From positions 186,001 to 250,000 of the forward strand of contig NZ_JAJNCZ010000001.1 in assembly GCF_021026345.1 (NCBI RefSeq): a stretch of DNA of 64,000 bases. Reading direction: 5' to 3'. The stretch's first letter is position 1. Every line of letters begins with the position of its first letter. This stretch comes from Rhizobium sp. GN54. GTDB lineage: Bacteria > Pseudomonadota > Alphaproteobacteria > Rhizobiales > Rhizobiaceae. Position numbers and translations under genes: made by a program. Below are positions 53,805 through 63,221 of this stretch, one piece after another. The notes below the pieces were generated by a model. That model did no database searches. It was given only the letters and a program-made list of their open reading frames with translations, and was not told the origin of the DNA.

Positions 53805-53920
53805 CGTCATGCCGGCCCCGAGCCGGCATCCAGCCCGCGCAAGTCCTTGCGCGGAAAAGTGCTTTTCCCGCGCCGCCGACGCGGCGCTGCTAGACACCGG
53901 CTCGGGGGGCGGTGTGACGG
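53805..53920. repeat. 116-bp intergenic repeat, copy 2
   Basis: Direct repeat of copy 1, differing mostly near its left end and by a few changes such as CTGCTA for CTGCTG. Same internal hairpins and GGTGTGACGG end. Confidence 0.85.
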
Positions 53921-54066
53921 CGGAGATGGGCGCTGACCGATCCGATCGATTGAAAGGCGACCAACGGCTCGATGGTGGAGACCTGGTAACGCCGTCCTTC
54001 CACCCCCTTTCCCCGCGCAATCCTTCACCCTATCTATGCTGCACCGCAAAGCACGAGGAGCAGTCC

Positions 54067-54786
54067 GTGACCGATCTTTCCGCCTTTCCGATCACCAAGA
54101 AGTGGCCCGCCAGGAACCCCGATATCATCCAGCTCTATTCCCTGCCGACGCCGAACGGCGTGAAGGTGTCGATCGCGCTCGAGGAACTCGGCCTTCCCTA
54201 CGAGCCGCACCGGATCGAGTTCGGGCCCAACGACCAGAAGACGCCGGAATTCGTCTCGCTGAACCCGAACGGCCGCATCCCGGCGATCATCGATCCCAAC
54301 GGCCCGGACGGCAAGCCGATCGGCCTGTTCGAATCCGGCGCGATCCTGTGGTATCTCGCCGAGAAGACCGGCAAGCTGATCCCCGCCGATCCCGCGAGGA
54401 AGTACGAGACGCTCTGCTGGGTGATGTTCCAGATGGGCGGGGTCGGGCCGATGCTCGGCCAGTTCGGCCATTTCTACAAGTTCGCCGCCGAGAAGGTCGC
54501 CAACAATTCCTATCCGATGGAGCGCTACCGCGACGAGGCCAGGCGCCTGCTCGGCGTGATGGAAGCGCAGCTGAAGGACCGGCAGTGGATCGTCGGCGAC
54601 ACCTATACGGTGGCCGACATCGCGCTGTTTCCCTGGGTGCGCGGCGCCGATGTCTTCTATGGCGGCCGCGACGTCATCGGCTATGGCGATTTCCCCGCCG
54701 TGATGGAGTGGCTCGACCGCTGCATGGCCCGGCCGGCCTCGCAGAGGGGGATCGACATACCCGTCAAGGCCACGGCCGAGGCGTGA
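54067..54786 (+). CDS. YfcG/YghU-like glutathione S-transferase (disulfide-bond reductase type)
   Basis: 239 residues from GTG 54067, with GAGGAG seven bases upstream; the longer frame back to 53809 is in repeat DNA. N-terminal LYSLPTPNGVKVSIALEELGLPYEPH, the NPNGRIPAIIDPNGPDG and LFESGAILWYLAEKTGKL blocks match the YfcG group, whose members reduce disulfides with glutathione instead of conjugating. The C-terminal helical domain ends near GYGDFPAVMEWLDR. It is followed by a flavoprotein reductase 96 bases downstream. Confidence 0.9.
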   Translation: MTDLSAFPITKKWPARNPDIIQLYSLPTPNGVKVSIALEELGLPYEPHRIEFGPNDQKTPEFVSLNPNGRIPAIIDPNGPDGKPIGLFESGAILWYLAEKTGKLIPADPARKYETLCWVMFQMGGVGPMLGQFGHFYKFAAEKVANNSYPMERYRDEARRLLGVMEAQLKDRQWIVGDTYTVADIALFPWVRGADVFYGGRDVIGYGDFPAVMEWLDRCMARPASQRGIDIPVKATAEA

Positions 54787-54882
54787 CGCAAAGGGGCGAG
54801 CGGGCGGCGCGTTGACACGTTGACGCCGCCCGCTCCGGCGCGCTACCTCTTGGCGCAAAAGAATGAGGGTAGGAACATCGTC

Positions 54883-56100
54883 GTGACGGGAAGATTGGTA
54901 GTCGTCGGCGGCGGCCAGGCTGCGTTTGCACTGGTCGCCAGGCTCCGGGCGCTGAAGGATATGCGGCCGATCACCATCGTCAGCGCCGAGGCCAGCCCGC
55001 CCTACCAGCGCCCGCCGCTGTCGAAGAAGTACCTGCTCGGCGAGGCCGACCTCGGCCGGCTGCATTTCCGTCCCGAAACCTGGTACCCGGAAAACGACGT
55101 CGATCTCAGGCTGTCGACCGAGGTCACCGCGATCGACCGGGAAAGGAAGACCGTCACGCTCAGTGACGGCTCCGAACTCGCCTATGCCTGTCTCGCGCTC
55201 GCCACGGGTGCGACACCCCGGCGCCTGCCGGCAGAGATCGGCGGCGCGCTGAAGGGCGTCTACACCGTCCGCGACTATCTCGACGCCGACCGGATCGGGC
55301 TCGAGATGAGCGAGGGCCGGCGCGCGCTGATCGTCGGCGGCGGCTATATCGGGCTGGAAGCTGCGGCCGTCGCCCGCGGCCGGGGGCTTGACGTCACCGT
55401 CATCGAGATGGCCGACCGTATCCTCCAGCGCGTGGCCTCGCCCGCGACCGCGACCATCCTCAAGGCCATCCACATCGCCCGCGGCGTCGACGTCCGCGAA
55501 AAGACCGGCCTTGTCCGGCTGATCGGCGAGGACGGCCGGGTCACCGGCGCCGAACTCTCCGACGGCTTCGTGCTCCCCGCCGACATCGTCATCGTCGGCA
55601 TCGGCGTTTCCGCCAACGACCGGCTCGCCCGCGAGGCGGGTCTGGAGGTCGAAAACGGCATTGTCGTCGACGCGCACGCCCGCACCTCCGATCCGGCGAT
55701 CTTCGCCATGGGGGACTGCGCGGTGCTGCCCTTCGAGGGAAGCCGGGTGCGGCTGGAATCGGTGCAGAACGCCGTGGACCAGGCCGAGGCCGCCGCCGCC
55801 GTCATCGCCGGCGGAACCGATCCGTACCTGCCCAGGCCCTGGTTCTGGTCGGACCAGTACGACGTCAAGCTGCAGATCGCCGGCTTCTGCGCCGGCTATG
55901 ACGATACGCTCGTCCGCCCCGGCCAGCGCGAGGGCAGCGTCTCGGTCTGGTATTTCCGCGCCGGCCGCCTGATCGCCGTCGACGCGGTCAACGACGCCAA
56001 AGCCTATGTCGTCGGCAAGAAGCTGCTGGAGCAAGGCCGCACGCCGGACCGGGCCGCACTGGAGGACCCGGCGACGGACCTCAAGGCGCTCACGCTCTGA
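54883..56100 (+). CDS. ferredoxin reductase-type FAD/NAD oxidoreductase
   Basis: 405 residues from GTG 54883 (AGGA about nine bases upstream; TTG 54820 also in frame). FAD fold VVVGGGQAAFALVARLR, YQRPPLSKKYLLGE, second Rossmann fold ALIVGGGYIGLEAAAVARGRG for NAD, and FAMGDCAVLPF, with reductase_C end. These resemble rubredoxin/ferredoxin reductases (BphA4 group) that feed electrons to oxygenases; no oxygenase or ferredoxin gene is adjacent, so partner unknown. Confidence 0.92.
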   Translation: MTGRLVVVGGGQAAFALVARLRALKDMRPITIVSAEASPPYQRPPLSKKYLLGEADLGRLHFRPETWYPENDVDLRLSTEVTAIDRERKTVTLSDGSELAYACLALATGATPRRLPAEIGGALKGVYTVRDYLDADRIGLEMSEGRRALIVGGGYIGLEAAAVARGRGLDVTVIEMADRILQRVASPATATILKAIHIARGVDVREKTGLVRLIGEDGRVTGAELSDGFVLPADIVIVGIGVSANDRLAREAGLEVENGIVVDAHARTSDPAIFAMGDCAVLPFEGSRVRLESVQNAVDQAEAAAAVIAGGTDPYLPRPWFWSDQYDVKLQIAGFCAGYDDTLVRPGQREGSVSVWYFRAGRLIAVDAVNDAKAYVVGKKLLEQGRTPDRAALEDPATDLKALTL

Positions 56101-56290
56101 GGCTTTCGGCGGCCGGACCGCCGCGGCCGGCCGGCGCGACTGGTTCGATCCCAGCCCGCCGGCGATTCGCCTTTCGTTAAGTATTTTCTCATGAATGCAA
56201 GTGCTTGAACGGCGCGTTCGGGCGCTGATTCATCCATTTTTCAGCTTTGTCCGGCGGAGTGCACGCGAAAGTTGGACGACCGGAATTTCG

Positions 56291-59071
56291 ATGTTGCGCA
56301 TTCTCACCTGTATCACCGTGGAACATGATCTGCGGTTGGTTCTCCTCGCCGCCATAATCTGCCTGCTCGCCTGCTATGCCGCGGTCTCGCTGCTGCAGCG
56401 GGCGCGCTCCGCCGCAGGACGGGCACGGGCGCTCTGGCTCGGCGCTGCCGGCGTCGCCAGCGGCTTCGGCATCTGGGCGACGCATTTCATCGCCATGCTC
56501 GCCTACGATCCTGGCGTCGTGATGGGCTATGGCACGCAACTGACGCTGGGCTCGCTCGCCGTCGCGATCGCCGTGACGGCGGCGGGCGCCGCGATCGCGA
56601 CCTGCCTGCCGGGCATGGCCGCAATTGCCGGCGGCGGGCTTGTCGTGGCTGCCGGCATCGCCACCATGCACTATCTCGGCATGGCGGCGCTCGAACTCCC
56701 CGGCCGGATCGAGTGGGACCGGGCGCTCGTCGCATTTTCGCTGGCTGGCGGCGCCGCCTTCTGCAGCACCGCATTCATCGTCCTGCACAGGCATCGCGGG
56801 GCAGGGGCGCGCATCGCCGCCGGCGTGCTGATGGCGCTCGGCGTGGTGAGCCTCCATTTCGTCAGCATGGCTGCGGTGACGGTCGTCCCGGAACCGGTTC
56901 TGGCCGACGACACCATGACGCTTTCGCCCGAACTGATGGCGCCGCTGATCGCCACCGTCGCCTTCTCGCTGCTCTTCTGCGGCCTCACGGCGGCCTTCCT
57001 GGCCCGTCAGGCGGAGACGGCGATGAACGAGAGCACGCGCCTTTTCGCCGTTCTCGTGCAGGGCGTGTCCGACTACGCGATCTACATGCTGGATCCGGAC
57101 GGTATCGTCGCCAACTGGAACGTCGGCGCCGAGCGCAACATGGGCTACGGGGCGGACGAGATCGTCGGCCGGCATTTCTCGCGCTTCTACAGCGAGGAGC
57201 ATCAGGCCGCGGGCGTGCCGCAGCAATCGCTTCAGGTCGCCTTCGAGCAGGGAAAGCACGAGGCCGAAGGCTGGCGCCATCGCAAGGACGGAACGCGCTT
57301 CTGGGCCCACGTCATCATCGATCCGATCTGCGATGCCGACGGGGCGCTGATCGGCTATGCCACCATCACCAAAGACGTGACCAAGGAAAAGGCCGACGCC
57401 GACCGCATCGCCGAGGTCAGCCGGAACCTCGATCTGGCGCTCGAGAACATGTCCCAGGGCCTGTTCCTGTTCGACCGCGACGAGCGGCTGGTGCTTTCCA
57501 ACCGGCGCAGCGCCGAGATCCTCGGCTTCCCGGTCGGCCGGCCGGACGTCGGCACGACCTTCAAGGAACTGATCGACCGGGCGATGGCAGACAGCCACTG
57601 GCTGCCCGAAATCTGGCAGCCGCTGGCCGCCGAATTCTATGGGCGCCATCGCCAGCTCATCACGAGTGGCGGCGGATCGATGGTGGAAAAGCTCTCGACC
57701 GGCGCTTCCGTGCAGGTCCGCTACCGCACCCTGCCGGATGGCGGCTGGGTCGCCACCTACGAGGACATCTCCGAGCGGCTCAGAAACGAGGAGCAGATCG
57801 CCTACATGGCGCGGCACGACAGCTTAACGGGCCTGCCGAACCGTGCGGATTTCACCGATACGCTCGCTGTCGCGATCGAGGATGCGCGGCATTCGTCCGG
57901 TAAGGTCGCGGCGATCGGCATCGACCTCGACAAGTTCAAGGAGGTCAACGACACGCGCGGCCATGCCACCGGCGATCTCGTCCTGACGACGCTGGCGCAG
58001 CGCATGCAGGCCTGCCTCGAGCCGGGCGAGACGGTCGCGCGTTTCGGTGGCGACGAGTTCGCCGCCAGCAAGCGATACGACGATATGGCCGAGCTCGAGG
58101 CGTTCATCGAGAGGCTGGAGCGCTGCTTCCACGAGCCAATCGAGATCGACGGCCTCGAGATCAAGCCGGGCGCCAGCCTCGGCGTGGCCATCTATCCGCA
58201 GGACGCCGACAATCTCGAGGCGCTGCTCAACAATGCCGACCTCGCCATGTATCGCGCCAAGGACGAGCTGGTCCAGACGGTCTGCTTCTACGAGGTCTCG
58301 ATGGACGAGGCGGCCCGCAGCCGGCGCGTTCTCGCCAAGGATCTGTGGCTTGCCGCCGAACGCGACGAGTTCCGCCTGCACTACCAGGTCCAGAAGGCGG
58401 TCGAGACCGGTGCGGTGACCGGATACGAGGTGCTCTTGCGCTGGCTTCACCCCGAGCGCGGCATGGTCTCCCCGATGGAGTTCATCCCCGTCGCCGAGGA
58501 ATGCGGGGCGATCCTGCCGATCGGCGAATGGGTGCTGCGGGAGGCCTGCCGGGAGGCGGCGAGCTGGGCGGAGCCGCACAAGATTGCGGTCAATCTCTCG
58601 CCGGTCCAACTGGCCAATGCCGATGTCGCCGATCTCGTCCTGCGGGTCCTGATGGAAACCGGCCTTGCCCCGCACCGGCTGGAGCTCGAAATCACCGAAA
58701 CGACGATCATCCGCGACAAGGACCGCGCGCTGCAGACGCTCGGCCTGATCCGCGCGCTCGGCGTGACCATCGCGATCGACGACTTCGGCACCGGCTATTC
58801 GTCGCTCGAAACGCTGCGCTCGTTCCCCTTCGACAAGATCAAGCTCGACCGCAGCTTCATGGTCGAGGTGGAGGACAATCCGCAGGCCAAGGCGATCCTG
58901 CGGGCGATCGTCGCTTTGGGGCAGACGCTGGAGATACCGGTGCTGGCCGAAGGCGTCGAAACCCGGGAGCAGCTCGGCATCCTGCTGCACGAGGGCTGCG
59001 ACCAGGCGCAGGGCTACTACCTCGGCCGCCCCGCGCCGATGGCGTCTGCCGGCCGCGCAAAGGTGGCCTGA
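56291..59071 (+). CDS. MHYT-PAS-GGDEF-EAL cyclic-di-GMP signalling protein
   Basis: 926 residues from ATG 56291, which precedes MLRILTCITVEHDLRLVLLAAIICL, the MHYT membrane sensor (about residues 1-220, HxxAM and MHYLGM motifs, seven helices). Then a PAS region (SDYAIYMLDPDGIVANWNVGAERN..., near 258), a second PAS-like region, GGDEF at residues 586-590 (RFGGDEF, intact) and an EAL domain from about 690. The EAL motif reads EVLLRW at 713, Ala replaced by Val, but the catalytic residues that follow (NLSP, ELEITET, DDFGTGYSSL, DKIKLDRSFM, EGVETREQ) are present, so phosphodiesterase activity is possible. MHYT domains may sense oxygen, CO or NO. Confidence 0.92.
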   Translation: MLRILTCITVEHDLRLVLLAAIICLLACYAAVSLLQRARSAAGRARALWLGAAGVASGFGIWATHFIAMLAYDPGVVMGYGTQLTLGSLAVAIAVTAAGAAIATCLPGMAAIAGGGLVVAAGIATMHYLGMAALELPGRIEWDRALVAFSLAGGAAFCSTAFIVLHRHRGAGARIAAGVLMALGVVSLHFVSMAAVTVVPEPVLADDTMTLSPELMAPLIATVAFSLLFCGLTAAFLARQAETAMNESTRLFAVLVQGVSDYAIYMLDPDGIVANWNVGAERNMGYGADEIVGRHFSRFYSEEHQAAGVPQQSLQVAFEQGKHEAEGWRHRKDGTRFWAHVIIDPICDADGALIGYATITKDVTKEKADADRIAEVSRNLDLALENMSQGLFLFDRDERLVLSNRRSAEILGFPVGRPDVGTTFKELIDRAMADSHWLPEIWQPLAAEFYGRHRQLITSGGGSMVEKLSTGASVQVRYRTLPDGGWVATYEDISERLRNEEQIAYMARHDSLTGLPNRADFTDTLAVAIEDARHSSGKVAAIGIDLDKFKEVNDTRGHATGDLVLTTLAQRMQACLEPGETVARFGGDEFAASKRYDDMAELEAFIERLERCFHEPIEIDGLEIKPGASLGVAIYPQDADNLEALLNNADLAMYRAKDELVQTVCFYEVSMDEAARSRRVLAKDLWLAAERDEFRLHYQVQKAVETGAVTGYEVLLRWLHPERGMVSPMEFIPVAEECGAILPIGEWVLREACREAASWAEPHKIAVNLSPVQLANADVADLVLRVLMETGLAPHRLELEITETTIIRDKDRALQTLGLIRALGVTIAIDDFGTGYSSLETLRSFPFDKIKLDRSFMVEVEDNPQAKAILRAIVALGQTLEIPVLAEGVETREQLGILLHEGCDQAQGYYLGRPAPMASAGRAKVA

Positions 59072-59122
59072 GCGCGGCCTCGTGAGCCGTGCCGGCGGCG
59101 GGACCGCGCGGCCGCCTCCGGT

Positions 59123-59539
59123 CTACTGCTGGGGGACGACCGTGCCGGGGGTGTCGAGCTGGAAGCGCGGGAAGATGAAAACGCCGATGATCGCGCCCGC
59201 ATAGCGCTGCTCCAGCCCCATGGACTCGCCGACGCACATGACCGGCTGCCGCGGCGTGCCGCCGGCCTCGATCGTGGTCGAAAAGCAGAAGGAGGACGAG
59301 ATCGTGGCCGCCTGCTCGAACAGTTCGAGCACGTGGCTGCGGTCCTGTGCCGTGTAGCAGCGGACGAGATTGAGCAGGCCGCAATTGCGCTGCTCCAGCC
59401 CGTGCAGGCGGGCGGCCCTTTCCCCGAGCTGAAAGAGGCCGTTGGACAGGTCTCCGGTCCAGCGTTCGGTCAGGCAATATTGCGCCAGGTACTCGTTGTC
59501 GACCTGGTCGAAGCCGATCGAACCCGGAAGAAAAGGCAT
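59123..59539 (-). CDS. single-domain PAS-like protein
   Basis: 138 residues from ATG 59537-59539. The second half (CYTAQDRSHVLELFEQAATIS, VMCVGESMGLEQRYAGAIIGVFIFPRF) follows the PAS pattern of a helix then two or three strands ending in IIGVF-, similar to the PAS_3/PAS_4 folds. No output domain. Ribosome site is poor. It is convergent with the GGDEF-EAL gene (51-base gap), so a small sensory adaptor in c-di-GMP signalling is possible. Confidence 0.6.
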   Translation of the reverse strand: MPFLPGSIGFDQVDNEYLAQYCLTERWTGDLSNGLFQLGERAARLHGLEQRNCGLLNLVRCYTAQDRSHVLELFEQAATISSSFCFSTTIEAGGTPRQPVMCVGESMGLEQRYAGAIIGVFIFPRFQLDTPGTVVPQQ

Positions 59540-59959
59540 TGTGAAAGTGGATCTTGCAATCTTGAACAAAATGAACCCCAGCCGGCAGGTCCGACCTGCC
59601 CGCGCACCCCTTGGGAAGCGCACCGTCCCCCGATGAGCAGACCGGCAAAGATGCGGGCTTTGCCGGTACGCATATTGCAGTGATGTCGGCAGCTTCGGGG
59701 AATATGACTGGCCAGCAGCCAACTCGATCCCTCATCGCGCCGACAACCTGATATTGATCGCTATGCTGACTTCAAAGGGCTCGCGGACACACGGATAGCG
59801 CGAAATGCACATTTTGTGCCGTGCTTCCTGAACCCTGCTCCCGTTTAGAGTCCGTTAAGTTTTTGGGGTATCTACACTGCCTCGACTGCAACCGGCAATG
59901 GGTTGCATCCAAAAAACGGAATATATCAAGTAAATTCGAAGTTGCTAAGTAAGTAGATG
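59540..59959. other. gene-free AT-richer region between the PAS-like gene and groEL
   Basis: About 420 bases, visibly lower GC near 59830-59950, holding the presumed promoter of the PAS-like gene. A 7-base inverted repeat TGCAACC-N7-GGTTGCA (59887-59907) stands in it, a possible operator. No gene is supported. Confidence 0.4.
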
Positions 59960-59988
59960 AAAAAAAGGGGCGACCCGAAGGCCGCCCC
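59960..59988 (-). terminator. groESL terminator with UUCG loop
   Basis: On the minus strand: GGGGCG stem, CC/GG and a TTCG tetraloop, CGCCCC (59967-59988), then seven T (59960-59966). A textbook rho-independent terminator 27 bases after the groEL stop. Confidence 0.92.
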
Positions 59989-60014
59989 CATGGTTGTAGC
60001 CGGATGCGATCCGA

Positions 60015-61679
<1,665 letters not shown>

Positions 61680-61714
61680 TCAGCGATATTTCAGTGAAGG
61701 CAAGCGGCTGGAAA

Positions 61715-62011
61715 TCAGCCGATGATGCCCATGATGTCGGCTTCCTTCATGATCAGAAGGTCTTCGCCGTTGATCTTGACTTCGGTGCCGGACCACTTGC
61801 CGAACAGGACGCGGTCGCCGGCCTTGACGTCGAGTGCGACGACCTTGCCGGATTCGTCACGGGCGCCGGAGCCGACGGCGACGATTTCGCCTTCCTGCGG
61901 CTTTTCCTTTGCGGTATCGGGAATGATGATGCCGCCCTTGGTCTTTTCTTCGGATTCAACGCGACGGACGACGACGCGGTCGTGAAGCGGACGGAAATTG
62001 GTGGTTGCCAT
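61715..62011 (-). CDS. groES: 10 kDa co-chaperonin GroES
   Basis: 98 residues, from [32 protein letters not shown] to ADIMGIIG. The mobile loop KTKGGIII binds GroEL. First gene of the groESL operon, 58 bases downstream of the CIRCE operator. Confidence 0.98.
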   Translation of the reverse strand: MATTNFRPLHDRVVVRRVESEEKTKGGIIIPDTAKEKPQEGEIVAVGSGARDESGKVVALDVKAGDRVLFGKWSGTEVKINGEDLLIMKEADIMGIIG

Positions 62012-62069
62012 TGTCTAATCCCTCGATCAAATGACATTCTCGGATCGGAAACGATCCGGCGGATTGGTG

Positions 62070-62096
62070 TTAGCACTCACTCCTGTCGAGTGCTAG
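62070..62096. promoter_or_regulatory. CIRCE element (HrcA operator) of groESL
   Basis: TTAGCACTC (62070-62078), nine bases, GAGTGCTAG (62088-62096). It differs from consensus TTAGCACTC-N9-GAGTGCTAA in one base. HrcA repressor binds here. Confidence 0.95.
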
Positions 62097-62103
62097 CGAA
62101 GCC

Positions 62104-62133
62104 GAGATAGGCTTGGCCCCGGACGGAGTCAAG
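62104..62133 (-). promoter_or_regulatory. groESL promoter, RpoH/sigma-70 type
   Basis: On the minus strand, CTTGACT (62127-62133), 17 bases, TATCTC (62104-62109); the sequence CCTATCT also fits the rhizobial RpoH -10 pattern (CTTGA-N-CCTAT). The start point would lie at the upstream edge of the CIRCE. Confidence 0.7.
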
Positions 62134-62353
62134 GACGGCCTTCCAGAAAATATTCTCCGGCCACGGTCGGCGCGCGGCCGTTTCGTTCCGTTTTGCCCGA
62201 TGCGGCGTGCATGGATTGCTCGCAAGCCTGCCGTGGCGCTCCCCGCAAGCGGTCGCCGGTTTCTTTCGCCTGCCTGCGATTTTGCCATTTGGGCCTTGTT
62301 TTCTTGGCCGGGCTTTGCGATGTCACCCGGGCCCTCAGCATCGGATAAACAGC

Positions 62354-63202
62354 ATGGCCAAGCGCATTCAGTCCTTCAGCGAGATCACCGAACACTACGA
62401 CGTGGTGCTTTGCGACGTCTGGGGCGTCCTGCACAACGGCGTGGAAGCGTTCCGGGAAGCCTCGCGGGCGCTGGCGAGCGCGCGCCAGGCTGGACTTACG
62501 GTGGTGCTGATCACCAATTCGCCGCGCCCCTTTCCGGGCGTGAAGGTGCAGATCCGCGACCTCGGCGTGCTCGACGAGGCCTATGACCGCATCGTCACCT
62601 CCGGCGACGTGACGCGGGCGCTGATCGCCTCCGGCCCGGACAGGATCTACTTCATCGGCGCGGAAAAGGACCTTGCCCTGCTCGACGGCCTCGGCGTCGA
62701 GGCCGTTTCCGCAAGCGAGGCCGGCATCGTCGTCTGCGCCGGCTTGCGAAACGACGAGAGCGAGACGGCGGAGGATTACCGCGGCGAACTGGAAGTGCTG
62801 AGCGGCCGCCACCTGCCGTTCATCTGCGCCAACCCGGACCTCGTCGTCGAGCGCGGCCACCGCCTGATCCCCTGCGCCGGTGCGCTCGCCAAGCTCTATG
62901 ACGATCTCGGCGGCAGCACCCTGATTGCCGGAAAACCGCATCGGCCGATCTACGAGAAGTCGCTGGAGGAAGCCCGCGACGTCCGCGGTCCGTTCGATCT
63001 CTCCCGCGTGATCGCGATCGGCGACGGCATGCCAACCGACGTCCGCGGTGCGCAGGCCTATGGGCTGGACGTGCTCTACGTCTCCGGCGGCATCCATGCG
63101 CAGGAATATGTCGTCGACGGGCAGACCGACGAGGCAGCGCTCCAGGCATTTCTGGAGCGGGAGAAGGCGTCTGCGAAATGGTGGATGCCCAGGCTGCAGT
63201 GA
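62354..63202 (+). CDS. HAD-superfamily hydrolase, TIGR01459 group
   Basis: 282 residues: DVVLCDVWGVLHNG at residues ~14-27 (HAD motif I, DxWGVLHNG), a Ser/Thr motif II region in VVLITNSPRP, and motif IV in VIAIGDGMPTDVRGAQAYGLDVLYVSGGIH. The TIGR01459 type is found next to ribF in many alphaproteobacteria. It may be a sugar-phosphate/nucleotide phosphatase; substrate unknown. ATG 62354 with GGATAA upstream. The frame extends upstream to 62207 but the family start is here. ribF follows after 19 bases. Confidence 0.9.
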   Translation: MAKRIQSFSEITEHYDVVLCDVWGVLHNGVEAFREASRALASARQAGLTVVLITNSPRPFPGVKVQIRDLGVLDEAYDRIVTSGDVTRALIASGPDRIYFIGAEKDLALLDGLGVEAVSASEAGIVVCAGLRNDESETAEDYRGELEVLSGRHLPFICANPDLVVERGHRLIPCAGALAKLYDDLGGSTLIAGKPHRPIYEKSLEEARDVRGPFDLSRVIAIGDGMPTDVRGAQAYGLDVLYVSGGIHAQEYVVDGQTDEAALQAFLEREKASAKWWMPRLQ

Positions 63203-63221
63203 CAGGACGGACGAAAGCGCC

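Noticed and set aside
53711..53893. Short frames inside the 116-bp repeats
   Set aside because: They repeat with the element and have no start signal; the DNA is better explained as an intergenic repeat.
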